Origin: Nitrospirota bacterium
GTDB lineage: Bacteria; Nitrospirota; 9FT-COMBO-42-15; HDB-SIOI813
NCBI GenBank assembly: GCA_016234155.1
Contig: JACRGZ010000062.1
Location: forward strand, 1-14,806
Direction of reading: 5' to 3'
DNA: 14,806 nucleotides
Part shown: piece by piece, positions 1 through 5,895 of the stretch
Layout of the letters: each line of letters begins with the position of its first letter
Position numbering within the stretch: position 1 is the stretch's first letter
Program-made: the position numbers and the translations under genes
The notes under the pieces: generated by a model
Databases searched by the model: none
Told to the model about the DNA's origin: nothing
What the model saw: only the letters and a program-made list of their open reading frames with translations

Positions 1-680
1 ACCCCGCCATTCCTGTTGGCAAGCGAAATAAGTCTCTCCGTAATCTTTTCCGGAGAGGGTCGTGATTCACATACGGTAGATAATATCTCATGATCCGGCA
101 GCATATTCGTCAGGCCGTCTGTACACAGGAGCATGGTATCATCTATCTTAAGTTGAACATCTGCAACATCCACATCCATGTCATCTGCAGTGCCTAAAGC
201 CCTTGACAGTGTGTGACGTGACGGGTGATATGCCATGTCTTTAGCAGTGAGCAGGCCCATCCGGACATATTCTTCCACCACTGTATGATCTCTCGTGAGC
301 TGTGTGATAGCATTATCCCTTATAAGATAAGCCCTGCTGTCTCCTACATGTGCAACAGTTGCTTTATCCCCCTCTATCTTTAACACTACGATAGTTGTGC
401 CCATCCCATAGAGACTGTGCTCGTTCTTCGCCTTCCTGAGAATACCGGAGTCTGCGGTCTTAATAGCCTCCACTATGCTGCCTTTTGCATCAGCAAATGC
501 TGAGGCCATTTCTTCTTTTACTATCTCCACTGCCATCCTGCTTGCAACCTCCCCTCCTGCATGTCCCCCTAACCCGTCTGCCACTATATAGAGGGATAAC
601 TCAGGATAGACTCCATAGGCATCCTCATTACCGCCCCTCATCATCCCTATATGTGTGTTCCCTGATACCCTTATTTCCAC
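1..680 (-). CDS. PP2C-type Ser/Thr protein phosphatase (partial, C-terminus off window)
   Basis: This is a metal-dependent phosphatase of the PPM/PP2C (Stp1/PrpC-like) family, which removes phosphate from Ser/Thr of cytosolic proteins. The 226 visible residues carry the family motifs in order: GGNEDAYG (residues 16-23; the ED pair is metal-binding), VADGLGGHAGGE (33-44, Asp35 metal ligand), MGTT (93-96), HVGDSRAYLIRD (111-122), LTRDHT (128-133) and LLCTDGL (184-190, Asp188 metal ligand). The frame runs off position 1 in ANRNGG, just before the expected final DNIT motif, so only the last few dozen residues are missing. The start is GTG at 680-678: AGGAG lies five bases upstream (690-686) and the codon immediately before it is an in-frame TGA. 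No transmembrane segment is visible in the part shown. It is transcribed away from the merR-parA group, and no partner kinase is in the window. Confidence 0.93.
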   Translation of the reverse strand, partial: MEIRVSGNTHIGMMRGGNEDAYGVYPELSLYIVADGLGGHAGGEVASRMAVEIVKEEMASAFADAKGSIVEAIKTADSGILRKAKNEHSLYGMGTTIVVLKIEGDKATVAHVGDSRAYLIRDNAITQLTRDHTVVEEYVRMGLLTAKDMAYHPSRHTLSRALGTADDMDVDVADVQLKIDDTMLLCTDGLTNMLPDHEILSTVCESRPSPEKITERLISLANRNGG

Positions 681-714
681 TCACTCTCCTTACAGTATAA
701 ATCCTGTAACTACT

Positions 715-827
715 CAGAATACAGAATACAGAATTCAGTAGTCAGTAGTCAGTAGTCAGATTAGAATATGCCTCTAATAATTTACCGTGCCGCTTTTCTC
801 ATTCTGACTACTGTATTCTGTATTCTG
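715..827. repeat. Intergenic inverted repeat with internal 7-bp tandem repeat
   Basis: The gap between the phosphatase and the MerR gene (681-958) holds no convincing gene. It contains a perfect 17-bp inverted repeat: CAGAATACAGAATACAG at 715-731 and its reverse complement at 811-827. Inside the left half is a tandem CAGTAGT repeat (three units, 736-756). The arms are about 80 bases apart. A transcript crossing it could fold into a long stem, but there is no U-tract, so I do not call it a terminator. Confidence 0.75.
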
Positions 828-921
828 ACTACCTGAATAGTTACTAAATCCTAACATAAATTGCCAATTAAATCATCCGTTCAAATCTGCACAAAAATTT
901 CATATTTTGTATATTTTCTTC

Positions 922-950
922 TTGACAACTATTTGCCGTTATGATATAAA
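922..950 (+). promoter_or_regulatory. Sigma70-like promoter for the merR-parA group
   Basis: A perfect -35 box TTGACA (922-927) is followed by a 17-base spacer and TATAAA (945-950). The expected transcription start, about 957, falls within two or three bases of the GTG start at 959. The first mRNA may therefore be leaderless or nearly so, which fits the lack of a Shine-Dalgarno sequence before that gene. The spacing is the standard 17, not the 19 typical of classical MerR-activated promoters. Confidence 0.6.
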
Positions 951-958
951 GCCTAACG

Positions 959-1453
959 GTGGAAAAGCACAAACACCCCTCCAGAAGAGAAAATTTCTTT
1001 TCATCAAGTCAAATCTGCAATATAGCAGGTATCAGCAGGCGACAATTACAATACTGGGACAAGACCGGTCTTGTAAATCCCACATACAGGACTGAAGGAG
1101 GACATGGCAGATATACGTTTCAGGACCTGATAGCCATTAAAGCGGCAAAGAGATTGATAGACGCAGGTGTATCTGTCCAGGGTATCCGTAAAAGTATAGG
1201 TGAATTAAAACGCATCCTTCCAAAGATTAAAAAACCACTCGAAGATCTGACGCTTGTAGCTACCGGCGATGTAATCCTGGTCTTTTATGAGAATACTGCC
1301 TTTGAAGCCGTCTCCGGACAGGAATGGATAATGGACATCGCAGACGTGTACCGTGATATTGAAAGGTGGCAAAAGAAGCGGAGTGTTATAGAAAAGTACA
1401 GAGGGCTCAAGGCCGTTCGCGGCCTTGTTGCTGCTAAAGGGCAGCGACTTTAA
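959..1453 (+). CDS. MerR-family transcriptional regulator
   Basis: This is a 164-residue DNA-binding protein with an N-terminal MerR winged helix-turn-helix. The recognition helix region is near residues 15-35 (SSSQICNIAGISRRQLQYWD), followed by DKTGLVNP and the wing segment GHGRYTFQDLIAIK (48-61), then the typical RLIDAGVSVQGIRKSI helices (65-80). The C-terminal part (about 95-164) shows none of the cysteine metal-site patterns of MerR, CueR or ZntR and I do not recognise its ligand. The GTG start is the only one that keeps the whole HTH. There is no clear Shine-Dalgarno and the promoter lies immediately upstream, so initiation may be leaderless. The stop is 15 bases before parA, suggesting co-transcription and a role in controlling that ATPase pair, which is inference. 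Confidence 0.88.
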   Translation: MEKHKHPSRRENFFSSSQICNIAGISRRQLQYWDKTGLVNPTYRTEGGHGRYTFQDLIAIKAAKRLIDAGVSVQGIRKSIGELKRILPKIKKPLEDLTLVATGDVILVFYENTAFEAVSGQEWIMDIADVYRDIERWQKKRSVIEKYRGLKAVRGLVAAKGQRL

Positions 1454-1468
1454 CCAAGGAGGGGAAAT

Positions 1469-2572
1469 ATGCGTATAATAGCAATTGCCAATCAAAAAGG
1501 CGGCTGTGGAAAGACGACCACAGCGATTAATCTCACAGCATGTCTATCCAGGCGGGACAGGACTGTTTTATTGATTGACATGGACCCGCAGGGTCACTCA
1601 ACACTGGGTTACAACATCCGGACTGAAGAGATAGGACTATCTATCTATCACGTCCTCAAAGAAGGTATTTCTCTCGATGATGTTATTTTAAACACAAGAA
1701 TACAAAACGTGAAGGTTGCCCCGTCAACTATCGTCCTTTCCACCATTGAGCAGGATATTGCAAACTTCCCTGAAAAGGAGGGCAGACTCCATCATGCTAT
1801 TAATAATCTTAAAAGGGTCTTTGATTATATAATGATTGATTGCCCCCCTAACTTAGGGTTATTGAGTATCAACGCCCTCCGCGCTGCAAGCGAAGTCATT
1901 ATCCCTCTTGATGCAAGCTTCTTTTCTCTGCACGGCCTCGGCAAGTTGATAGAGACTATTGAGGTCCTTAACAGGCGTACCGGACATAAGTTGGAAACCA
2001 GCATACTTCCTACAATGCACGACAGGAGAAGCCGTTTTGCCAGAGAGGTGCTGGATGAGGTAAAGGCCCATTTCAAGGGGTTTATTTTTTCTATACCTGT
2101 ACGCCGGTGTTCCAAGCTTAGTGAGTCTGTCAGCTTTGGTTCTCCTATAAGTGAATATGCGCCAAACTCTATAGGCCACTGGGACTATTCCGGCATAACT
2201 GATGAGCTTCTCCTGCAGGAAGAGCCTTCGGTGAGGACTCATTCTATTGCAGTCTTGAGTTCCGCAATCAGTATAGATGCCCCTAAGGCGATGGTGTCGG
2301 GTTACACGGATAATGGTTTTATTTTTATATATAGAGACCCAGGGGCTGCAGAAGTAAAGATTGCAGGTGACTTCAATGACTGGATTCCGGACAAGGGCGT
2401 GATAACTATACGTGAGGATGATGGGACATGGAAAAAGATCGTCCCGATACAGCCCGGCTCGTATCAATATAAATTTTGCATAGATGGAGACTGGAAAGAG
2501 GACCCGAGTAACCCCAACATAGTGTCAAACAGGTATGGTTCATATAATTCCCTCGTCATAATTGACAGCTAA
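1469..2572 (+). CDS. ParA-type ATPase fused to a C-terminal glycogen-binding (AMPK/CBM48) domain
   Basis: This 367-residue protein has two parts. Residues 1-240 are a ParA/Soj ATPase: deviant Walker A KGGCGKTT (10-17), switch I DMDPQGHSTLG (37-47) and Walker B IMIDCPP (121-127, Asp124). ParA proteins use ATP-dependent dimerisation to position DNA or complexes. A linker (about 245-280) leads to a second domain at 283-367 with the hallmarks of the AMPK-beta/CBM48 glycogen-binding fold: VKIAGDFNDW, DGTWKKIVPI, GSYQYKFCIDGDW and DPSNPN. Such modules bind alpha-1,4-glucans, and the Trp residues at the usual sugar-stacking positions are present. Canonical ParA is about 250-290 residues, so the extra domain is a true fusion. 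A strong AAGGAGG (1456-1462) precedes the ATG. No parB is in view, so a role in chromosome partition is doubtful. The stop codon TAA lies within the left end of repeat copy 1, so the last residues were altered by that insertion. Confidence 0.9.
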   Translation: MRIIAIANQKGGCGKTTTAINLTACLSRRDRTVLLIDMDPQGHSTLGYNIRTEEIGLSIYHVLKEGISLDDVILNTRIQNVKVAPSTIVLSTIEQDIANFPEKEGRLHHAINNLKRVFDYIMIDCPPNLGLLSINALRAASEVIIPLDASFFSLHGLGKLIETIEVLNRRTGHKLETSILPTMHDRRSRFAREVLDEVKAHFKGFIFSIPVRRCSKLSESVSFGSPISEYAPNSIGHWDYSGITDELLLQEEPSVRTHSIAVLSSAISIDAPKAMVSGYTDNGFIFIYRDPGAAEVKIAGDFNDWIPDKGVITIREDDGTWKKIVPIQPGSYQYKFCIDGDWKEDPSNPNIVSNRYGSYNSLVIIDS

Positions 2573-2718
2573 GTAAAAAGTCTTGACAGCGGACGGCTTC
2601 GTAAAAAGCTCCATATGCAAGGCGCACAAATCCTGAGGAATGAGGCGTACTCATAGTTACGCCGCAATGACGAAGGATGCAGTGCAACGCCGCAGATGGA
2701 GCTTTTTACGAAGCCGTC
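2569..2718 (+). mobile_element. MITE-like palindromic element, copy 1 (parA/pseudo-parA junction)
   Basis: This 150-bp element consists of an outer arm (CTAAGTAAAAAGTC, 2569-2582) and an inner palindrome at 2592-2718. The inner terminal inverted repeats match at 26 of 27 positions (2592-2618 against 2692-2718, beginning GACGGCTTCGTAAAAAGC). The centre has the hairpin GGCGTA-N8-TACGCC. It is flanked by ATAATTGACAG (2558-2568) and ATAGTTGACTG (2719-2729), which match at 9 of 11 and look like an old target-site duplication. It contains no ORF of note, so movement would need a transposase supplied elsewhere. Confidence 0.82.
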
Positions 2719-2738
2719 ATAGTTGACTGAGGAGGATA

Positions 2739-3662
2739 GTGACAGTGCAAAAGCCAAAAAGGCTCGGGCCAAAAAGGCTCGGGACGGGACTTGAAGATAT
2801 CTCCCATTACTTTATTTCTCATAATAAGAGGGGAGAAGAGCCGTCAACTTTAAGAGCTGACAGTCTGTTTCAATATTCAGCCATCTCTATTGTGGATATT
2901 TTTGACCCGTATAGAGGCGCCATTCTTGCCACAAAACTAAGTGTAGAGCTCTGCAAGAACGGCATCAAGGTATTACTGATAGATGCGGATATCCGCTTTC
3001 CCGGGATTGCCTTTATGCTGGGCATCTCCATCCCGGGATATTCTTTCAGACACTATTTCCAGGACCAATATCAACCATCTGACATTATATATACAGGTCC
3101 TTACGGCATTAGACTCCTTGCGCCACATCTAAAGATAAATGATGCCTGTTCGATGAAGGTATCGGATTTATCTCTTATGTTTGAGATACTTGTATCAGCA
3201 GAAAAAGAGATAGACATTATAATTATCAGGCAATTTGAGAATATACTCCAACCTATTATAGATGAGGCCATATTTGTTGTCCCTGCTCAGTCTACCGGTA
3301 TGGTCAGGACATACAGGGTAATAAAGACCTTTGCCCGGGGAGGGGATGGGAAAAAGGTTGGGATAATTATTACAGGGGCTAAGGATGAACCTGCCGCTGC
3401 CAGGGCCTATGAAAAGATATCAAAGTGCACAGAGAACTCATCAGGTATAAGGCCATTTTTTTGCGGTAACCTGTCAGACGTGAATAAAGAGGCATTAAGC
3501 CTTAATCCGTCCTGTCTGTCCAATATCATGGCACATATTAGTGAGATATCGCTTTATAACAGAGAGAAGGGAAGGGAGAAACGGCTGTTTTTTGAAAGGT
3601 TGCAGTATCTTATGGGAGGGGACAGCCTGACAGCAGAAGAGGTCAACTCGTTATTAGTATAG
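2739..3662 (+). CDS. ParA/MinD-like protein with degenerate nucleotide-binding site
   Basis: This 307-residue protein keeps the SIMIBI (MinD/ParA) fold pattern but not its catalytic motifs. At the P-loop position the expected KGGxGKTT reads IFDPYRGAILATKLSVEL (54-71), with neither the signature nor the P-loop lysine. The following strand-switch region is intact (VLLIDADIRFPGIAFMLG, 78-95). The Walker B strand reads IDIIIIRQFE (158-167), with Arg where Asp is normal. VPAQSTGMVRTYRVIKTF (181-198) resembles the MinD/FlhG C-terminal half. The N-terminus KRLGPKRLGTGLED is basic and resembles the KRLGxGL start of ParB-like proteins. GTG at 2739 follows GAGGAGG (2729-2735) by three bases; GTG at 2745 is better spaced and equally possible. 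It is probably a non-hydrolysing partner of the upstream ParA-CBM48 protein, with which it was originally almost contiguous. That pairing is inference. Confidence 0.75.
   Translation: MTVQKPKRLGPKRLGTGLEDISHYFISHNKRGEEPSTLRADSLFQYSAISIVDIFDPYRGAILATKLSVELCKNGIKVLLIDADIRFPGIAFMLGISIPGYSFRHYFQDQYQPSDIIYTGPYGIRLLAPHLKINDACSMKVSDLSLMFEILVSAEKEIDIIIIRQFENILQPIIDEAIFVVPAQSTGMVRTYRVIKTFARGGDGKKVGIIITGAKDEPAAARAYEKISKCTENSSGIRPFFCGNLSDVNKEALSLNPSCLSNIMAHISEISLYNREKGREKRLFFERLQYLMGGDSLTAEEVNSLLV
2754..2783 (+). repeat. In-frame 15-bp tandem duplication
   Basis: CCAAAAAGGCTCGGG occurs twice in tandem (2754-2768 and 2769-2783). It duplicates PKRLG near the N-terminus of the ParA-like protein. The copies are identical, which suggests a recent slippage event in a basic tail. 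Confidence 0.9.
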
Positions 3663-3675
3663 ACTAACAAGACAG

Positions 3676-3823
3676 TCTCGTAAAAAGTCTATCCAGCGGA
3701 CGACTTCGTAAAAAGCCCATCTGCAAGGCGCGCAAATCCTGAGGAATGAGGCGTACTCATAGTTACGCCGCAGTGACGAAGGATGCAGCGCAACGCCGCA
3801 GATGGGCTTTTTACGAAGTCGTC
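3676..3823 (+). mobile_element. MITE-like palindromic element, copy 2 (convergent junction)
   Basis: This 148-bp copy lies in the same orientation as copy 1: outer arm TCTCGTAAAAAGTC from 3676 and inner palindrome 3699-3823. The inner terminal inverted repeats are perfect over 26 bases (GACGACTTCGTAAAAAGCCC onward), and the GGCGTA/TACGCC central hairpin is present. It lies between the stop of the ParA-like gene and the 3' end of the amidinotransferase gene on the other strand, whose last codons and stop it provides (3811-3823). No convincing target-site duplication is visible (about 4 of 11 matches). Confidence 0.82.
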
Positions 3824-4620
3824 AGTCGTAACACCATACACCTGACACCCCCGCCGGATTTCATAAATTCAGATGTGTCCAATGGAATAATGTTCAGACC
3901 ATATTCCTTGAATTTATTGGCAAGTGTGCCGGTGCACTTGTATAAAAGAAGATTCTTATCTATACAGATTGAATTACAGACAAAATAAAATGCATCCTCC
4001 TTAGATATCCGCAAAATGTCAGAAGGGAGCCTTTCTATATGCTCAACACCCTTTGGGTTGAATGCCTCAGGATAATAAATAATAAGGTTTAGTTCTTCAA
4101 TATACTGCAGACATGTATCTAAGTGATAAAAATGCGGGTTAATAAGCTCAAGAGAGATATACCCCCTGTCTAATATCTTACCGGCGGGAGGGTGTGACAG
4201 TATATCTGTGCGGAAGCCGTATCCGAGGAGGATAATATCCTTATAATATACGGCATCCCCTTCTCCCTCAAAAGAAATGCCATGAGGCAGGGTATGGCAA
4301 TGATATCCTTGTTCAGAAAACCATTTCCGGTAATGTACTTCTTCTCCTTGCCTCTCCTTATACTTGAAACTACTCAGTATTACTTTATCTCCATGCACAA
4401 GACCTGCATTAGCGGTAAATACCATATCAGGCATCTCTTCGACTGGTTCTATAAGGGAGACATCGGCCCCTGACCTGCAAATGGCCTTATATAACATCCC
4501 CCACTGGTTGTGTGCCCGTACAGGATCAGCCGGATTATTCATATCCATCCAGGGGTTAATTTCGTAAGATATGGCATAAAAGCCCGGTTTACACATCAGA
4601 AAATGCGGCCTTGTCTTCAT
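3811..4620 (-). CDS. Amidinotransferase-superfamily guanidine-modifying hydrolase (DDAH/arginine dihydrolase-like)
   Basis: This 269-residue enzyme belongs to the pentein fold family that attacks guanidino carbons with a Cys-His pair. Visible active-site signatures are MPDMVFTANAG (63-73, Asn71 and the preceding Asp region), FEGEGDA (117-123, acidic substrate-guanidine ligands), HLDT (166-169, catalytic His166) and SGGGVRCMVLRL (255-266, nucleophile Cys261). The layout resembles dimethylarginine dimethylaminohydrolases and the N-terminal domain of cyanobacterial arginine dihydrolase. Sequence alone does not tell whether the substrate is arginine, methylarginine or another guanidine. It is a single-domain protein of usual length, with no ornithine cyclodeaminase domain attached. 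The start has no good Shine-Dalgarno, and a promoter-like sequence lies directly upstream. The last residues (TTS) and the TAA stop lie in repeat copy 2, so the original C-terminus was replaced just after the catalytic Cys motif. Confidence 0.85.
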   Translation of the reverse strand: MKTRPHFLMCKPGFYAISYEINPWMDMNNPADPVRAHNQWGMLYKAICRSGADVSLIEPVEEMPDMVFTANAGLVHGDKVILSSFKYKERQGEEVHYRKWFSEQGYHCHTLPHGISFEGEGDAVYYKDIILLGYGFRTDILSHPPAGKILDRGYISLELINPHFYHLDTCLQYIEELNLIIYYPEAFNPKGVEHIERLPSDILRISKEDAFYFVCNSICIDKNLLLYKCTGTLANKFKEYGLNIIPLDTSEFMKSGGGVRCMVLRLTTS

Positions 4621-4626
4621 ATCTTT

Positions 4627-4655
4627 ATGCTACCAGATCAACCGGAAGGTGGCAA
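4627..4655 (-). promoter_or_regulatory. Putative promoter of the amidinotransferase gene
   Basis: On the minus strand, TTGCCA (4655-4650) is separated by 17 bases from TAGCAT (4632-4627). The predicted transcription start coincides with the A of the ATG at 4620, which would give a leaderless mRNA. The -10 box matches the consensus at only 4 of 6 positions, so this is tentative. Confidence 0.35.
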
Positions 4656-4671
4656 TTACCCTATTTGACAG

Positions 4672-4819
4672 CCTCGTAAAAAGTCCTGACAGCGGACGGC
4701 TTCGTAAAAAGCCCATATGCAAGGCGCGCAAATCCGGAGGAATGAGGCGTACTCATAGTTACGCCGCAATGACGAAGGATGCAGCGCAACGCCGCAGATG
4801 GGCTTTTTACGAAGCCGTC
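4672..4819 (+). mobile_element. MITE-like palindromic element, copy 3 (divergent intergenic region)
   Basis: This 148-bp copy has outer arm CCTCGTAAAAAGTC from 4672 and inner palindrome 4695-4819. Its inner arms start GACGGCTTCGTAAAAAGCCC and differ at one base, and the GGCGTA/TACGCC hairpin is at the centre. It occupies most of the 241-bp gap between the divergent amidinotransferase and folE genes. The flanks CTATTTGACAG (4661-4671) and ATATTTGTAAA (4820-4830) share TATTTG (7 of 11 in all), a weak trace of a target duplication. The candidate folE promoter begins just past its right end. Confidence 0.82.
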
Positions 4820-4823
4820 ATAT

Positions 4824-4853
4824 TTGTAAAGCAATAGGCTATTGTGATATGAT
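4824..4853 (+). promoter_or_regulatory. Putative promoter of the folE-queD-thiSGE run
   Basis: TTGTAA (4824-4829) and TATGAT (4848-4853) are separated by 18 bases. The predicted transcription start is about 4860, one or two bases before the folE ATG at 4862, which has no Shine-Dalgarno. Leaderless initiation is therefore likely if the promoter is real. Confidence 0.4.
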
Positions 4854-4861
4854 CAAACCCT

Positions 4862-5449
4862 ATGGACATCAAGCTGATGAGAGAGGGTCTACAAAAGTTT
4901 ATTGACTCAATGGAACTCGGTTTTAGTAAAGAGTCCAGAGACAGGATCATTGATAACCTTGAGAAATTGTGGTCAGAAGTCCTTTTGTCAGGTTACACTC
5001 AAGACCCATGGTCTGCACTCAGCACCCGCCAGACTGCCGTATCAAACGACCCTGTCTTTATAAACAAGATCCCATTCGTATCTATATGCCAGGATCATTT
5101 GCTGCCGTTCTCCGGTTTTGTATCCATAGGTTATATACCGGATAAAGAGGTTGTGGGGCTGTCCAATATAGGTAAACTTGTCCATATCCTCTCTGCACGC
5201 CTCCACATGCAGGAGAGTCTTACATCAGAGATAGCTGACGTGATATATAAATCTATGACCCCGGTTGCCATAGGGGTCTACATGGTGGCCCAGCACTATT
5301 GTATGAAGGCAAGATTTCCGGCGCAGAATGTTACTGAAGTAGTTACTACAAGCTATAGAGGAGATTGCAATCGGGACGATTTTAAGGGTGAATTTTTGAA
5401 GGTTGTTGGCAGCAGGGTGGGCATTGCTTACCCAGCCGATGAGACATAG
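4862..5449 (+). CDS. folE: GTP cyclohydrolase I (FolE-like, divergent active site)
   Basis: This 195-residue protein has the type I GTP cyclohydrolase fold, whose members convert GTP to dihydroneopterin triphosphate for folate or 7-deazaguanine synthesis. Zinc ligands are recognisable: Cys76 and His79 in ICQDHLLPFSG and Cys147 in AQHYCMK, with His145 matching the E. coli catalytic His179. QESLT (117-121) matches the guanine-binding QERLT motif. Several usual residues differ: canonical CEHH reads CQDH, so catalytic His112 (E. coli numbering) is Asp78, and GLSKxxR reads GLSNxxK (Asn102, Lys105). The gene is two bases ahead of queD, so the pair probably feeds the preQ0/queuosine route, although queC and queE are not in the window. 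The ATG at 4862 has no Shine-Dalgarno. Fold assignment is firm; full wild-type activity is less certain. Confidence 0.87.
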   Translation: MDIKLMREGLQKFIDSMELGFSKESRDRIIDNLEKLWSEVLLSGYTQDPWSALSTRQTAVSNDPVFINKIPFVSICQDHLLPFSGFVSIGYIPDKEVVGLSNIGKLVHILSARLHMQESLTSEIADVIYKSMTPVAIGVYMVAQHYCMKARFPAQNVTEVVTTSYRGDCNRDDFKGEFLKVVGSRVGIAYPADET

Positions 5450-5451
5450 AT

Positions 5452-5838
5452 ATGTACGAGGTAAAAATAATAACCACATTTGCCGCTGCCCATAGCCTAC
5501 GGGATTACCCGGGGAATTGCAAGAACATCCATGGCCACAACTGGAAGGTAGAGGTGGTTATGCAGGGTCACAGCCTTGATAACCTGGGGATGGCCATTGA
5601 CTTCAGAATGCTTAAAGAGGAAACAGAAGGCCTGCTTAACGATCTTGATCATACATTTATAAATGATACCCCTCCCTTTAACACTATGAACCCAACAGCA
5701 GAAAATATGGCACGCTGGATATACGAAACCCTTTCAAAGAAGTTAAACAACCACCATGCCCACTATGCCCACTATGCAAAGTTGGACCGTGTCTGTGTAT
5801 GGGAGAATGAAAACTCATCGGCCTCCTATTATGAATAG
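5452..5838 (+). CDS. queD: 6-carboxy-5,6,7,8-tetrahydropterin synthase (QueD/PTPS family)
   Basis: This 128-residue T-fold enzyme converts dihydroneopterin triphosphate to 6-carboxytetrahydropterin, the second step of 7-deazaguanine (queuosine) synthesis. Zinc-binding histidines are His14 (FAAAHSL), His27 and His29. The catalytic Cys23 sits in CKNIHGH, the CxxxHGH spacing typical of QueD. LDHTFIND (65-72) provides the catalytic Asp-His, and WENENSSASYYE at the C-terminus carries the pterin-anchoring Glu118. Length is normal. The ATG follows the folE stop by two bases, implying translational coupling. A perfect 9-bp tandem duplication (GCCCACTAT, 5758-5775) creates a His/Tyr/Ala-rich insert (HHAHYAHYA) in the surface region before the last strand. 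It is unlikely to affect the active site. Confidence 0.92.
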   Translation: MYEVKIITTFAAAHSLRDYPGNCKNIHGHNWKVEVVMQGHSLDNLGMAIDFRMLKEETEGLLNDLDHTFINDTPPFNTMNPTAENMARWIYETLSKKLNNHHAHYAHYAKLDRVCVWENENSSASYYE

Positions 5839-5841
5839 ACA

Positions 5842-5867
5842 CTTGAATCCTCGAATCCTCGACCCCC
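5842..5867. repeat. Short intergenic TCGAATCC-type repeat
   Basis: The gap between queD and thiS contains CTTGAATCCTCGA followed by ATCCTCGACCCC. These are fragments of the same short motif that forms the mpa-dop hairpin: GGGGTCGAGGATTCAAG at 9338-9354 is its reverse complement apart from the doubled unit. The two sites probably belong to one family of low-complexity intergenic repeats. Confidence 0.6.
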
Positions 5868-5895
5868 AGCAATTCTCGGTGCCCCCTTTTTTATT

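Noticed and set aside
485..700. 71-codon plus-strand frame near the left edge
   Set aside because: It is antisense to the PP2C phosphatase, whose motifs are unmistakable.
1859..2467. 202-codon open frame on the minus strand
   Set aside because: It lies wholly antisense to the ParA-CBM48 gene, has no recognisable domain and no ribosome site; composition is that of a shadow frame.
3665..3834. Target-site duplication around repeat copy 2
   Set aside because: The aligned flanking 11-mers agree at only about 4 positions, no better than chance.
2569..4819. Spaced repeats considered as a CRISPR array
   Set aside because: The repeats are long palindromic elements separated by whole genes, not short repeats with uniform spacers; no cas gene is present.
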